Below are positions 1 to 10,484 of a stretch of 64,000 nucleotides of DNA, piece by piece (positions within the stretch are counted from its first letter, which is position 1; every line of letters starts with the position of its first letter). The translations under genes were made by a program, and so were the position numbers. The DNA lies in contig NZ_JAPCIA010000002.1 of NCBI RefSeq assembly GCF_026107375.2, forward strand, positions 522,001 through 586,000, read 5' to 3'. The notes below the pieces were generated by a model. That model was not told the DNA's origin and ran no database searches. It was given only the letters and a program-made list of their open reading frames with translations. This DNA is from Sphingomonas sp. BT-65. GTDB taxonomy: Bacteria; Pseudomonadota; Alphaproteobacteria; Sphingomonadales; Sphingomonadaceae.

Positions 1-1
1 C

Positions 2-283
2 GCCGATCTCGTCGCGGAGGAAATCCGCACCGCGCTCGGCGGTCGCGAAACGGTCGCAGTTCGGGCCAGCGAACTCGATACGCCGGCGGACGGTCCGGTC
101 CTGCCCCAGGCGATCCTCCGGGCGCTCGGCGGCGACGCCAATATCCGCTCGGTGCGGCAGCTGCACGGCCGCTTGCGGGTCGAGGTGGGAGATGGCGATC
201 AGGTCGACCAGGCCGTCCTCGCCGCCGCGAGCCATGGCGTCGCCCAGCCGCAGCCGCGCATCTACCATATCCTCAGCGACTAG
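2..283 (+). CDS. C-terminal end of a PTS EIIB-containing sugar permease (GlcNAc type), partial
   Basis: The open frame enters from the left edge and ends at TAG 281-283, giving the last 93 residues of a larger protein. The first residues (ADLVAEEIRTAL) look like the closing helix of a PTS EIIB domain. They are followed by a second EIIB-like unit with an ALGGDANI start and a GRLRVEV strand, as in glucose/GlcNAc EIIB domains. In a working EIIB the loop before the RLR strand carries the phosphorylated cysteine (CATRLR-like); here it reads RQLHGRLRV, so no Cys is present. I infer a tandem EIIB arrangement in which the last copy cannot be phosphorylated, probably in a NagE-like permease. It converges on kdpE with a 11 bp gap. 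The family is fairly clear; the exact substrate is not. Confidence 0.6.
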   Translation, partial: ADLVAEEIRTALGGRETVAVRASELDTPADGPVLPQAILRALGGDANIRSVRQLHGRLRVEVGDGDQVDQAVLAAASHGVAQPQPRIYHILSD

Positions 284-294
284 GGCGGGGCTCG

Positions 295-1005
295 CTATGC
301 GTTTCCCGCCTGCGGTGGGTGGACGGTGAGGCGGTAGCCCACGCCCGGCTCGTTGCGCAGCAGCCGCGGCCGCGCCGCGTCGCGCTCGAGCTTCTGGCGC
401 AGGTTGCGCACGACGATGCGCAGATACTCGACGCGGTCGAGATGCGCCGGCCCCCACACGGTCTTGAGCAGCTGGGCATGGGTGATGACCCGGTCGGGCC
501 GCTTCGCCAATTCGGCCAGCACCTCATATTCCTTGGGCGACAGATGCACCTCGACGCCTTCGCGCAGCACGCGCCGGTGCTCGAGGTCGATCTCGACATC
601 GTCGGCATGGACCGACTGCAGTTCCGCACCGCCGGCATTGCGGTGCCGCAACGCGGTGCGGATGCGGGCGAGCAACTCCTCGGTATCGAACGGCTTGACG
701 ACATAGTCGTCCGCGCCAAGATCGAGCGCGGTCACCTTCTCCGCCGTGTTCTCGCGCGCCGACACGACCAGGATCGGCGCAGTGGTGCGTGCGCGGACAA
801 GCTGGATCAGCTCCAGCCCGTCCCGATCGGGCAGCCCGAGGTCGAGCAGCACCGCGCCGGGCCGGTCGATATCGACCGCCGACAGGCCCTCGCGCGCGGT
901 CGCGGCCTGAACCACCTGATAGCCCGCCCGCTCGAGCGTGACCGCCAGGAGCCGGCGGATCGCCGGATCGTCCTCGATCACGAGCAGCTTGTCGGCATTC
1001 GGCAT
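295..1005 (-). CDS. kdpE: KdpE, OmpR-family response regulator of the K+ uptake operon
   Basis: About 236 residues: an N-terminal receiver (acidic pocket EDD near residue 11, phosphorylatable Asp in LLDLGLPDRDG near residue 55, conserved Lys in VVKPFD) and a C-terminal winged-helix DNA-binding domain (HLSPKEYEVLAELAKRPD through VGYRL). KdpE activates kdp transcription when phosphorylated by KdpD. It is the last gene of the minus-strand kdp operon, starting 10 bp after kdpC ends. A GTG at 1011 is two codons upstream of the chosen ATG; no strong ribosome-binding site decides between them. Its partner kdpD is not adjacent but divergent, at the other end of the operon. Confidence 0.93.
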   Translation of the reverse strand: MPNADKLLVIEDDPAIRRLLAVTLERAGYQVVQAATAREGLSAVDIDRPGAVLLDLGLPDRDGLELIQLVRARTTAPILVVSARENTAEKVTALDLGADDYVVKPFDTEELLARIRTALRHRNAGGAELQSVHADDVEIDLEHRRVLREGVEVHLSPKEYEVLAELAKRPDRVITHAQLLKTVWGPAHLDRVEYLRIVVRNLRQKLERDAARPRLLRNEPGVGYRLTVHPPQAGNA

Positions 1006-1015
1006 CAACACGGGT

Positions 1016-1600
1016 TTACGGCTGCGCAGGCATCCGGTCGAGGGCGAGATTGAGCGCCAGCACGTTCACCCGCGGCTCGCCCAGAACGCCGAGCAGCCGG
1101 GTCTCAACATGCCGCTGCACTTCGTCCTCGATCAGGCGCACCGACACGCCGCGCGCCGTCGCGACGCGGGCGGCCTGCGACAAGGCCGCCTCGGGGCTGA
1201 TATGGGGGTCGAGCCCCGAGGCAGAGGCCGTCACCAGATCGGCGGGGACCGATTGTCCTGGTGCAGGAACCTGGGCGGCGACATCGGCCTTCACCCGGTC
1301 GACGAGCGCCTGGCTCGTCGGACCGAGGTTCGATCCGGCCGAGGCCGACGCATCATAACCGTCGCTGCCGGCGGCAGAGGGGCGGCCGTGGAAATAGCGT
1401 TCGCCGGTGAACTTCTGGCCAAGCAGTTCGGAGCCGATGACACGGCCGCCGCGCTGGATCAGGCTGCCATTGGCCTGATGCGGAAAGACCAGCTGGCCGA
1501 TGCCGGTGAGCAGCGCCGGATAGGCGAGCCCAGTGAGCGCTGCGAACAGCAGCGTCATCACGATTGCGGGGCGAAGCGCGGATTTGAGATCGTCGAGCAT
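1016..1600 (-). CDS. kdpC: KdpC, potassium-transporting ATPase subunit C
   Basis: 194 residues starting [11 protein letters not shown], with one N-terminal membrane helix ([21 protein letters not shown]) and a periplasmic domain containing the family segments [24 protein letters not shown] and [15 protein letters not shown]. KdpC is the accessory subunit that stabilises the KdpFABC complex and affects ATP affinity. The open frame extends 30 codons further upstream, but that part overlaps kdpB out of frame, and the ATG at 1598-1600 matches the family N terminus. It follows kdpB by 10 bp. Confidence 0.95.
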   Translation of the reverse strand: MLDDLKSALRPAIVMTLLFAALTGLAYPALLTGIGQLVFPHQANGSLIQRGGRVIGSELLGQKFTGERYFHGRPSAAGSDGYDASASAGSNLGPTSQALVDRVKADVAAQVPAPGQSVPADLVTASASGLDPHISPEAALSQAARVATARGVSVRLIEDEVQRHVETRLLGVLGEPRVNVLALNLALDRMPAQP

Positions 1601-1610
1601 ATGGAAATCC

Positions 1611-3638
<2,028 letters not shown>

Positions 3639-3648
3639 GGCGATACCT

Positions 3649-5352
3649 TCAGAACAGCTGGCCGCCGACCATCGCGAGATGATCCGCGATCGGGCCGAGT
3701 GCCAGCGAAGGGAGGAAGGTGAGTCCACCCAGGATGAGGATGATGCCGACCAGCAGGCCGACCCACAGGCCGCCCGTCGTCGGGAACGAACCAGCCGAAG
3801 CGGGCGTGTACTTCTTCGCCGCCAGGCTGCCCGCGATGGCGAGCACCGGGACGATCACGAAGAAGCGGCCGAGCCACATCGCGACCCCGAGCAGACCGTT
3901 GTACCACGGCGTGCCGGCGGTGAGGCCCGCGAAGGCAGAACCGTTGTTGGCGGTCGCAGAGGCGAAGCCGTAGAGGATCTCGCTGAACCCGTGCGGCCCC
4001 TTGTTGAGCGGGCCCGCCAGCCCGTCGGGCATCACCGAAGAAAGCGCCGTGAGGCCGAGGATGCAGAGCGGGAGCACCGCGATGGCGAGCACCGCCAGCT
4101 TGACCTCACGCGATTCGATCTTCTTGCCGACATATTCGGGCGTGCGCCCCACCATCAGCCCGGCGACGAACACTGCGAGGATGGCGAACAACAGGAAGCC
4201 GTAGATGCCCGCGCCGACGCCGCCGATCACGATTTCGCCGAGCTGCATGTTGAACAGCGGGACGAGGCCGCCCAATGCGGTGAAGCTGTCGTGCATCGCG
4301 TTGACCGCGCCGCACGAGGCGGCGGTGGTGACCGCGGCGAACAGCACGCTGGCGACGATGCCGAAGCGGACTTCCTTGCTCTCCATGTTGCCGCCGGGGA
4401 CACCGAGCGCATGGAGATTGGGGTTGCCCGCCGCTTCGGCCCAATAGGCGAGCGTCACGCCGGCGAGGAACAGGATCGCCATTGCGGCGAGGATCGCCCA
4501 GCCCTGGCGCGTGTCGCCCACGGCCTTGCCGAAGGTCCAGGTGAGGCCGACGCCGATCAGGAAGATCGACAGCATCTGCACGAGGTTGGTGAGCGCAGTC
4601 GGGTTCTCGAACGGGTGTGCGCTGTTGGCGTTGAAGAAGCCGCCGCCATTGGTGCCGAGCATCTTGATCGCTTCCTGCGAGGCGACCGGGCCGAGCGCGA
4701 TATTCTGCTGCGCACCCTCGACCGTCGTCGCGACGGTCATCGCGTCGAAGGTCTGCGGCACGCCGCTCGCGATCAGGAAAACCGCATAGACGATGCAGAT
4801 CGGCAGCAGCAGGTAGAGCGTGACTCGGGTCATGTCGGCCCAGAAATTGCCGATGTTCTTGGTCTCGCGCCGCGCGAAGCCGCGGAACAGCGCGAAGGCG
4901 ATGGCGATGCCGGTCGCCGCGCTCAGGAAGTTGTGGATGGCCAGGCCGAGCATCTGGCTGAGGTTGCTCAGCGCGACCTCGCCCGAATACCATTGCCAGT
5001 TGGTGTTGGTGGTGAAGCTGATCGCAGTGTTCATCGCGCCGTCCGGCCCGATCGCGGCGAGCTCGCGCGGGTTCATCGGCAGCACCGCCTGCAACCGCAG
5101 GATCGCATAGGTCAGCAGCAGCAGCGCCACGTTGAACAGGATCATGTGCAGCGCGTAGCGGCGCCAGCCCTGCTCCTCGTTCGGGTCGATTCCCGACAGG
5201 CGATAGAAGCCGCGCTCGACCGGGCCGAGCACGATGTGAAGCGGTGTGCGCCGTCCCTCGTAAAGTGCATGGAGCCATATGCCCATCGGCTTGGCGAGCG
5301 CAGCGAGGATGGCGACGAAGAGCGCGATCAGCGCCCAGCCCAATAGGGTCAT
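3649..5352 (-). CDS. kdpA: KdpA, potassium-transporting ATPase channel subunit
   Basis: 567 residues with about ten hydrophobic segments and the KdpA pore segments, including [49 protein letters not shown] and [13 protein letters not shown], which form the four pseudo-repeated selectivity-filter loops. KdpA belongs to the superfamily of K+ transporters and binds and passes K+ for KdpB. It starts 13 bp after kdpF and is followed 10 bp later by kdpB in the same operon. Confidence 0.96.
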   Translation of the reverse strand: MTLLGWALIALFVAILAALAKPMGIWLHALYEGRRTPLHIVLGPVERGFYRLSGIDPNEEQGWRRYALHMILFNVALLLLTYAILRLQAVLPMNPRELAAIGPDGAMNTAISFTTNTNWQWYSGEVALSNLSQMLGLAIHNFLSAATGIAIAFALFRGFARRETKNIGNFWADMTRVTLYLLLPICIVYAVFLIASGVPQTFDAMTVATTVEGAQQNIALGPVASQEAIKMLGTNGGGFFNANSAHPFENPTALTNLVQMLSIFLIGVGLTWTFGKAVGDTRQGWAILAAMAILFLAGVTLAYWAEAAGNPNLHALGVPGGNMESKEVRFGIVASVLFAAVTTAASCGAVNAMHDSFTALGGLVPLFNMQLGEIVIGGVGAGIYGFLLFAILAVFVAGLMVGRTPEYVGKKIESREVKLAVLAIAVLPLCILGLTALSSVMPDGLAGPLNKGPHGFSEILYGFASATANNGSAFAGLTAGTPWYNGLLGVAMWLGRFFVIVPVLAIAGSLAAKKYTPASAGSFPTTGGLWVGLLVGIILILGGLTFLPSLALGPIADHLAMVGGQLF

Positions 5353-5365
5353 TTTGCGTCCCCCG

Positions 5366-5455
5366 TCAGAATTTCTCGGGCCGCAGCAGCGCCACGACCA
5401 GATAAGCGAGCAGGCCGAGCGCGGTCAGCCCGGCGAGAATGAGGTGAATCGTCAT
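5366..5455 (-). CDS. kdpF: KdpF, small stabilising subunit of the Kdp complex
   Basis: A 29-residue open frame directly upstream of kdpA, starting MTIHLILAG and ending ALLRPEKF. It is one transmembrane helix followed by the LLRPEKF-type tail that is characteristic of KdpF. KdpF sits at the KdpA/lipid interface and stabilises the complex. It starts 4 bp downstream of the stop of another small membrane gene (5460-5543), so the two are probably translationally coupled. Confidence 0.92.
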   Translation of the reverse strand: MTIHLILAGLTALGLLAYLVVALLRPEKF

Positions 5456-5459
5456 CGCG

Positions 5460-5543
5460 TCAGGCTCCGTCGCACAAGCGGACGAAGGCGAACGTCAATG
5501 CGACCAGCCCGCCCAGAATGGCGAGCCACAGAAGGTCCTGCAT
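5460..5543 (-). CDS. 27-residue single-helix membrane peptide gene leading the kdp operon
   Basis: ATG at 5541-5543 opens a 27-codon frame that starts MQDLLWLAILGG and ends FVRLCDGA before TGA. It has one continuous hydrophobic stretch of about 18 residues, with a charged C-terminal end containing one Cys. It sits 4 bp upstream of kdpF in the same orientation and is therefore the first gene of the operon. Short frames of this type occur upstream of kdpF in some alphaproteobacteria as I recall, but no function is known to me. It could be an extra Kdp subunit or a translated leader. Coding status is inferred from context, composition and spacing. Confidence 0.6.
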   Translation of the reverse strand: MQDLLWLAILGGLVALTFAFVRLCDGA

Positions 5544-5707
5544 CGGGATCGGTCCTGTTATCACCGCCCGGAATGGCGGCCTGGCCGCTCACCTAGGGAT
5601 GGTGGGCGTTAAGGTTCGACGGCAAAAGCGGAGCGGGGCATTAAGAAAGCATAAGCATCGCCGCGCAGGGCGTGGCGCGACGTCCGCGGGCAGCGTAAGG
5701 ACGGCGC
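5544..5707. promoter_or_regulatory. Divergent kdp promoter region
   Basis: 164 bp between the minus-strand kdp operon and the plus-strand kdpD. Transcription of both probably starts here. The only A+T-rich patch is at 5639-5658 (TTAAGAAAGCATAAGCATC) and is a candidate KdpE operator or promoter core on composition alone. I see no clear sigma-70 pair. Confidence 0.4.
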
Positions 5708-8341
5708 ATGGCATCCGACGACCAGCGTCCCTCCCCCGAAGCCATGTTGCGCGCGGCGAAGCGGGAGGCGCGCGGCAAACTCAAGATCTTCCTCGGCGCG
5801 GCGCCGGGGGTCGGCAAGACCTTCGAGATGCTGCGCGAAGGTGCCGAACGGCTCAGGGCCGGCGTCGATGTCGTCGTCGCGGTGGTCGATACCCATGGCC
5901 GCGCCGAGACCGAGGCGCTGACCGCGCCGTTCGAGATCATTCCGCGCCGCACGATCGAGTATCGCGGCCACAACCTCACCGAGATGGACCTCGACGCGGC
6001 GCTCGCGCGCCGCCCGGCGCTCGCGCTGGTCGACGAGTTCGCGCACACCAATGTCGAGGGCAGCCGCCATCCCAAGCGCTGGCAGGACGTGATGGAGCTG
6101 CTCGACGCCGGTGTCGACGTCTACACCACGCTCAACATCCAGCATGTCGAGAGCCTCAACGACGTCGTCGCGAGCTTCACGCGCGTCCGCGTGCGCGAGA
6201 CTGTGCCCGACGGGGTGTTCGAGGGTGCCGAGATCGAAGTGGTCGACCTGCCCCCCGACGAGCTGATCGAGCGGCTCAAGGACGGCAAGGTCTATGTCCC
6301 CGACGAGGCTTCGCGCGCGCTCGGCCATTTCTTCTCCAAGCCCAATCTGTCGGCGCTGCGCGAGATGGCGCTGCGCCGCGCCGCGCTCAGCATCGACCAG
6401 GCGCTGGTCGAGCATCTCGACGAAGGCGCGCTGCCCGGCACCTATGCCGGGGGCGAGCGTGTTCTGGTCGCGGTCAGCGAACTGCCCGGCGCCGACGCGA
6501 TCGTGCGCGCGGCGAAGCGGCTCGCCGATGCGCTGAAGGCGCCGTGGCAGGCGGTCTATATCGAGACCCCGCGCGCCGAGCGGCTGAGCGAGGAGGCCAA
6601 GCGCCGCGTCGCCGAAACGCTGCGGCTGGCGGCGACGCTCGGCGCGACGATCGCGACGCTCCCGGCCGAGCGGGTGATCGACGGCCTCGCCCAGCATGTC
6701 CGCGATACGCGCACGACTCAGCTGGTGCTGGGCAAGTCGGTACGCAGCTGGTGGTTCGAGCTGCGCCACGGCTCGGTGGTGACGGCGATGCTGCGCGCCC
6801 GCGACGGGCTGGCGGTGCACGTCATCCCGTCCGCGTCGGGCATCGGCGCCAGCGAAGCGAGCGGCGCGAGCCAGGGCTGGGGGCCGGGCTCAGCCTATCT
6901 CATCGTCGTTGCGCTGGTGGGAGGGGCGACGCTGCTCGGCCATCTCGCCGAGCCACTGATCGGGCTGGCGGGCGTGGATCTGATCTTCCTGCTGCCGGTG
7001 ATCCTTGCATCGAACCGCTACGGGCTGCGACCGGGGCTGGTCGCCGGGCTGCTGTCGGCGCTCGCCTACAACTTCTTCTTCCTGCCGCCGCTGCACACCC
7101 TCACCATCGCCGATCCGCGCAGCGTGCTGACGCTGTTCGTGCTGATGGGGGTCGCCGCCTTCACCGCGCATCTCGCCGGCCGGCTCAAGACGCGTGCGAC
7201 CATCGGCGCCCGCAGCGCACTGGAGAATGCGGCGGTCGCCGCCTTCGGCCAGTCGCTCGCGCGCGTGTCCGAATGGCAGTCGACGAGCGAGGTCGTGTGC
7301 AACGAGCTGGCGGCGCTGTTCGACCTCCAGGTCGTCCTGCTCAACGAACGCAACGGCGCGCTGACCGTCGTCGCCGCGTCCCCGGCCGGCGCCACGCTCA
7401 GTCCGGTCGATCAGGCGGCGGCGGACTGGAGCTGGTCACGCGGGGAGTCCGCCGGCAGCGGCACCGCGACGCTCAACGCCGCAGACTGGCAATTCCATCC
7501 GCTCAAGACCGCACTCGGCGTGCTCGCGGTTGTCGGGCTCTCGCGCGGCGACGGCCGCGATCCAGTCAGCGCCGATCGCGCGGTGCTGCTGCAGACCCTG
7601 CTCGGCCAGGCGGCGCTGGCGCACGAACGGCTGAGCCTCGAGACCCAGGTGCGCGAAGTGGCGCTGCTCAAGGAGCGCGACCGGTTGCGCGCCGCGCTGC
7701 TGTCCTCGATCGGGCACGACCTGCGCACCCCGCTGACCTCCGTCTCGAGCGCGATCGACGAGGTCGCCGCCGAGCATCCCGAAGCGCAAACCATCGCGCT
7801 CGCCCGGATCGAAGTGGCGCGGCTGCGGCGGTTCCTCGACAATCTCGTGGACATGATCCGCATCGATTCGGGCGCGCTCACCTTGTCGCTCGAGCCGATC
7901 GATCTGACCGACGCGATCGGCAGCGCGGTCCACGACCTCAAGGAAACGCTGCGCGGCCGGCATATCGATCTCAAGGTGCCCGCCAACTTGCCCCTGGTGC
8001 GGGCCGATCCGACGCTGCTGCACCACATCCTCATCAACCTGCTCGCCAACGCCGCGCAACATGGCGGCGACGGCCGGATTGTGATCGAAGGGCGGCGAAC
8101 CCCCGACAGCGTCGAGCTCGCGATCCGCGACCATGGCCACGGCCTCGTGCCGGGCATGGAGCACCGCGTGTTCGACACCTTCGCCCAGGGCGAAGGCGGC
8201 GACCGGCATGGCGGTAGCGGGCTTGGGCTTGCCATCGTCAAGGGCTTCGCCGACGCGATGCAGGTCGGCGTACGGGCGGCGAACCACGCCGATACCGGCG
8301 CGGTGTTCACCCTGGTCTTCTCGCAGATCGCCGACGTCTGA
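5708..8341 (+). CDS. kdpD: KdpD, K+ / turgor-responsive sensor histidine kinase
   Basis: 877 residues with full KdpD architecture. The N-terminal KdpD domain carries a Walker A motif GAAPGVGKT (residues 30-38) and the DEFAHTN segment; a Usp-like domain spans roughly 240-360; closely spaced membrane helices lie near 395-490; a GAF-like region follows; then the HisKA domain with IGHDLRTPL (His at residue 670) and the HATPase domain (NLLANAAQHGG, GSGLGLAI). It phosphorylates KdpE. It is transcribed divergently from the kdp structural operon that carries kdpE at its far end, an uncommon split of the sensor/regulator pair. The start ATG at 5708 gives the canonical N terminus. Confidence 0.95.
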   Translation: MASDDQRPSPEAMLRAAKREARGKLKIFLGAAPGVGKTFEMLREGAERLRAGVDVVVAVVDTHGRAETEALTAPFEIIPRRTIEYRGHNLTEMDLDAALARRPALALVDEFAHTNVEGSRHPKRWQDVMELLDAGVDVYTTLNIQHVESLNDVVASFTRVRVRETVPDGVFEGAEIEVVDLPPDELIERLKDGKVYVPDEASRALGHFFSKPNLSALREMALRRAALSIDQALVEHLDEGALPGTYAGGERVLVAVSELPGADAIVRAAKRLADALKAPWQAVYIETPRAERLSEEAKRRVAETLRLAATLGATIATLPAERVIDGLAQHVRDTRTTQLVLGKSVRSWWFELRHGSVVTAMLRARDGLAVHVIPSASGIGASEASGASQGWGPGSAYLIVVALVGGATLLGHLAEPLIGLAGVDLIFLLPVILASNRYGLRPGLVAGLLSALAYNFFFLPPLHTLTIADPRSVLTLFVLMGVAAFTAHLAGRLKTRATIGARSALENAAVAAFGQSLARVSEWQSTSEVVCNELAALFDLQVVLLNERNGALTVVAASPAGATLSPVDQAAADWSWSRGESAGSGTATLNAADWQFHPLKTALGVLAVVGLSRGDGRDPVSADRAVLLQTLLGQAALAHERLSLETQVREVALLKERDRLRAALLSSIGHDLRTPLTSVSSAIDEVAAEHPEAQTIALARIEVARLRRFLDNLVDMIRIDSGALTLSLEPIDLTDAIGSAVHDLKETLRGRHIDLKVPANLPLVRADPTLLHHILINLLANAAQHGGDGRIVIEGRRTPDSVELAIRDHGHGLVPGMEHRVFDTFAQGEGGDRHGGSGLGLAIVKGFADAMQVGVRAANHADTGAVFTLVFSQIADV

Positions 8342-8421
8342 ACCGGCAGCAAGACCGCGACGCCATCTTCGGCGGCAACGCCGCGCGCCTCTATCGTCTG
8401 GAAGACGCCTACCACGATTGA
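8338..8421 (+). pseudogene. C-terminal remnant of an amidohydrolase-family gene
   Basis: Immediately at the end of kdpD, in a different frame, 27 codons read NRQQDRDAIFGGNAARLYRL and then a short tail to TGA 8419-8421. The pattern IFGGNAARLYRL strongly resembles the closing helix of amidohydrolase-2 TIM-barrel enzymes (D..I.G.NA..LY.L). There is no start codon or upstream coding part; kdpD occupies that DNA. I read it as the leftover tail of a gene removed by a deletion that joined it to kdpD. The resemblance is short, so confidence is moderate. Confidence 0.45.
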
Positions 8422-8509
8422 GCGCGGGGATAACCCCCATGCCCGAATCGCTTCGCGCGGCGGCTCCCCTAGTCTGTGCATGCGAGTCTGGCATGCGAGG
8501 AACGGCGCG

Positions 8510-9331
8510 ATGCAGGTGGTGCTGTTGGCGGGAGGATTGGGTTCACGGCTTTCGGAAGAGACCGTCCGCGTACCCAAGCCGATGGTGGAGGTCGGCGGAA
8601 AACCGATCATCCTGCACGTGATGGACATCTATGCGCAGCACGGTTTCACCGACTTCGTCGTCGCGTGCGGCTACAAGATGCTGCTCATGAAGAAGTTCTT
8701 CCACGACCTTCATTTCATGACGAACGACTTCACGGTCGCGATCGGCAACGGCCGGGTGGCGCTGCGGCAATGCCGCTCGCTCGACTGGAACGTGTCGGTA
8801 GTCGATACCGGCGAGCTCACCATGACCGGCGGACGCCTGCTGCGGCTGCGCGACTGGCTAGAGGGCGGGACCTTCATGGTCACCTACTCTGACGGGGTAG
8901 GCGATATCGACCTCACCGCGCTGCTGGCGTTCCACCGCGCCCACGGCAAGCTCGCAACGGTCACCGCGGTGCAGCCGCCTGCACGGTTCGGCAATCTCGA
9001 GCTCGATGGATCGCGCGTCGCCGAGTTCACCGAGAAGGTGCGCAAGCACGAGACCTGGATCAACGGCGGCTTCTTCGTGTTCGAGCCGGGCGTGCTCGAC
9101 TATCTGGAGGGCGACGAGGAGCCGCTCGAGCAGGCGCCGCTCAGCCGCCTCGCCCAGGACGGCGAGCTCTTCGCCTACAAGCACACCGGATTCTGGCACC
9201 CGATGGACACGATCCGCGACCGGGACCACCTCAACCAACTCTGTGTAGCCGGATCTCCGCCATGGGCTGAAAGTCCCCCTGCCCCATGGCGGCTCGCCAC
9301 CGCGCCGACAGGAGCGCATGTACATGCGTGA
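8510..9331 (+). CDS. rfbF: Glucose-1-phosphate cytidylyltransferase
   Basis: 273 residues of the sugar-nucleotidyltransferase fold: VVLLAGGLGSRLSEET at the N terminus (nucleotide-binding GxGxR), VRVPKPMVEVGGKPI, and the family-specific TYSDGVGDID and KHTGFWHPMDTIRDRDHLNQL. It makes CDP-glucose from CTP and glucose 1-phosphate, the first step to CDP-deoxysugars. The start at ATG 8510 is preceded by GAGGAA at suitable spacing; a frame start 10 codons upstream does not match the family. The last 14 bp overlap the next gene. It heads the operon 8510-14899. The C-terminal tail is about 15 residues longer than usual. Confidence 0.93.
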   Translation: MQVVLLAGGLGSRLSEETVRVPKPMVEVGGKPIILHVMDIYAQHGFTDFVVACGYKMLLMKKFFHDLHFMTNDFTVAIGNGRVALRQCRSLDWNVSVVDTGELTMTGGRLLRLRDWLEGGTFMVTYSDGVGDIDLTALLAFHRAHGKLATVTAVQPPARFGNLELDGSRVAEFTEKVRKHETWINGGFFVFEPGVLDYLEGDEEPLEQAPLSRLAQDGELFAYKHTGFWHPMDTIRDRDHLNQLCVAGSPPWAESPPAPWRLATAPTGAHVHA

Positions 9332-10484
9332 CGCGCGGTTCGACGAAGGCCGGCTGAGCCGCGCGCTGGCGGGCCGCCGGATACTCTTGACCGGTCACAC
9401 CGGCTTCAAGGGTGGCTGGCTAGCGCTGTGGCTACGGCGGCTGGGCGCCGACATCACCGCGGTCGCGCTGCTCCCGCGCGATCGCGAACCCAGCTTCTTC
9501 GAAGCCGCCGGCGTTGCGGAGCTGGTAGATCACCGCATTTGCGACATCCGCGACGAGGCGGCGTTTCTCCGGACGGTCGAGGATTGCGACCCGCAGCTCG
9601 TCATCCACATGGCGGCACAGGCGCTGGTCCGTCCCTCCTATGCCGCGCCGGTCGAGACGTTGCACACCAACGTCGTGGGCACCGCGGTGGTGCTGGAAGC
9701 GGCGCGGCGCTTTGCCTCGCTCAAGGGCGTGATCGTCGTGACCAGCGACAAATGCTACGAGAATCGCGGCTGGCCCTGGGGCTATCGCGAGACCGACCGG
9801 ATGGGCGGGAGCGATCCGTACAGCGTGTCCAAGGGCTGCGCCGAACTGGTGGTCGAGGCGTATCGCCGCTCGTTCTTCCGCGAGCCGGGCAGCCCGGTGC
9901 TCGCCACGGTGCGCGCGGGCAACGTCTTCGGCGGCGGCGACTGGGCGGTCGACCGGCTGGTGCCGGACATCGTCCGCGCGGTCGAAGCGGGCAAGCCGGT
10001 GCAGATCCGCAATCCGCACAGCGTGCGACCGTGGCAGCATGTGCTCGATCCGCTCGCCGGCTATCTGATGCTCGCCGCCGGGCTGGTCGAGGGCGACCGC
10101 GGCCTCGAAGGCGGCTGGAATTTCGGGCCGGACAGCGAGGCGACGGCCGATGTCGCGACGCTCGCCGCATTGCTCGAACGCGCCTGGGGACCGCGGGGCC
10201 CCCAGTTCCTGTTCGGCGATACGCACGATTCACCACCCGAGGCGCAGGTCCTGCGCCTCGACAGCACCAAGGCGCACACATTGCTCGGCTGGCGTCCGCG
10301 CCTCGCGCTCGAGGACGCGGTCGCGCTGACGGTCGAATGGTATTCGGCCGCGCTCGACGGGAACCGCAGGCTGCGGGCACTCAGCGAGCGCCAGATCGAC
10401 CGCTATGTCCGCGGCGTCTGCCCGGCGCCGTCGCTCGGAACATCCTTCGACCCCGTCTTCGGAGTAGCTGCCGCATGCGCGTGA
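9318..10484 (+). CDS. rfbG: CDP-glucose 4,6-dehydratase
   Basis: 388 residues of the extended SDR family. The NAD-binding motif GHTGFKGGWLALWL and the segments TSDKCYENRGWPWGYRE, DRMGGSDPYSVSKGCAE (the Y-x3-K pair) and RAGNVFGGGDW are typical of RfbG. It converts CDP-glucose to CDP-4-keto-6-deoxyglucose. It overlaps rfbF by 14 bp and the next gene by 10 bp, so the three are probably translationally coupled. An alternative ATG lies two codons downstream. Confidence 0.94.
   Translation: MYMRDARFDEGRLSRALAGRRILLTGHTGFKGGWLALWLRRLGADITAVALLPRDREPSFFEAAGVAELVDHRICDIRDEAAFLRTVEDCDPQLVIHMAAQALVRPSYAAPVETLHTNVVGTAVVLEAARRFASLKGVIVVTSDKCYENRGWPWGYRETDRMGGSDPYSVSKGCAELVVEAYRRSFFREPGSPVLATVRAGNVFGGGDWAVDRLVPDIVRAVEAGKPVQIRNPHSVRPWQHVLDPLAGYLMLAAGLVEGDRGLEGGWNFGPDSEATADVATLAALLERAWGPRGPQFLFGDTHDSPPEAQVLRLDSTKAHTLLGWRPRLALEDAVALTVEWYSAALDGNRRLRALSERQIDRYVRGVCPAPSLGTSFDPVFGVAAACA

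Noticed and set aside
5518..8217. 899-residue plus-strand frame overlapping kdpD
   Set aside because: It is a frame-shifted reading of kdpD, Arg-rich and without motifs.
9428..10474. 5' part of a 752-residue frame preceding the RfbH-like gene
   Set aside because: It is the alternative frame of rfbG; the real start is ATG 10475 within the rfbG end.
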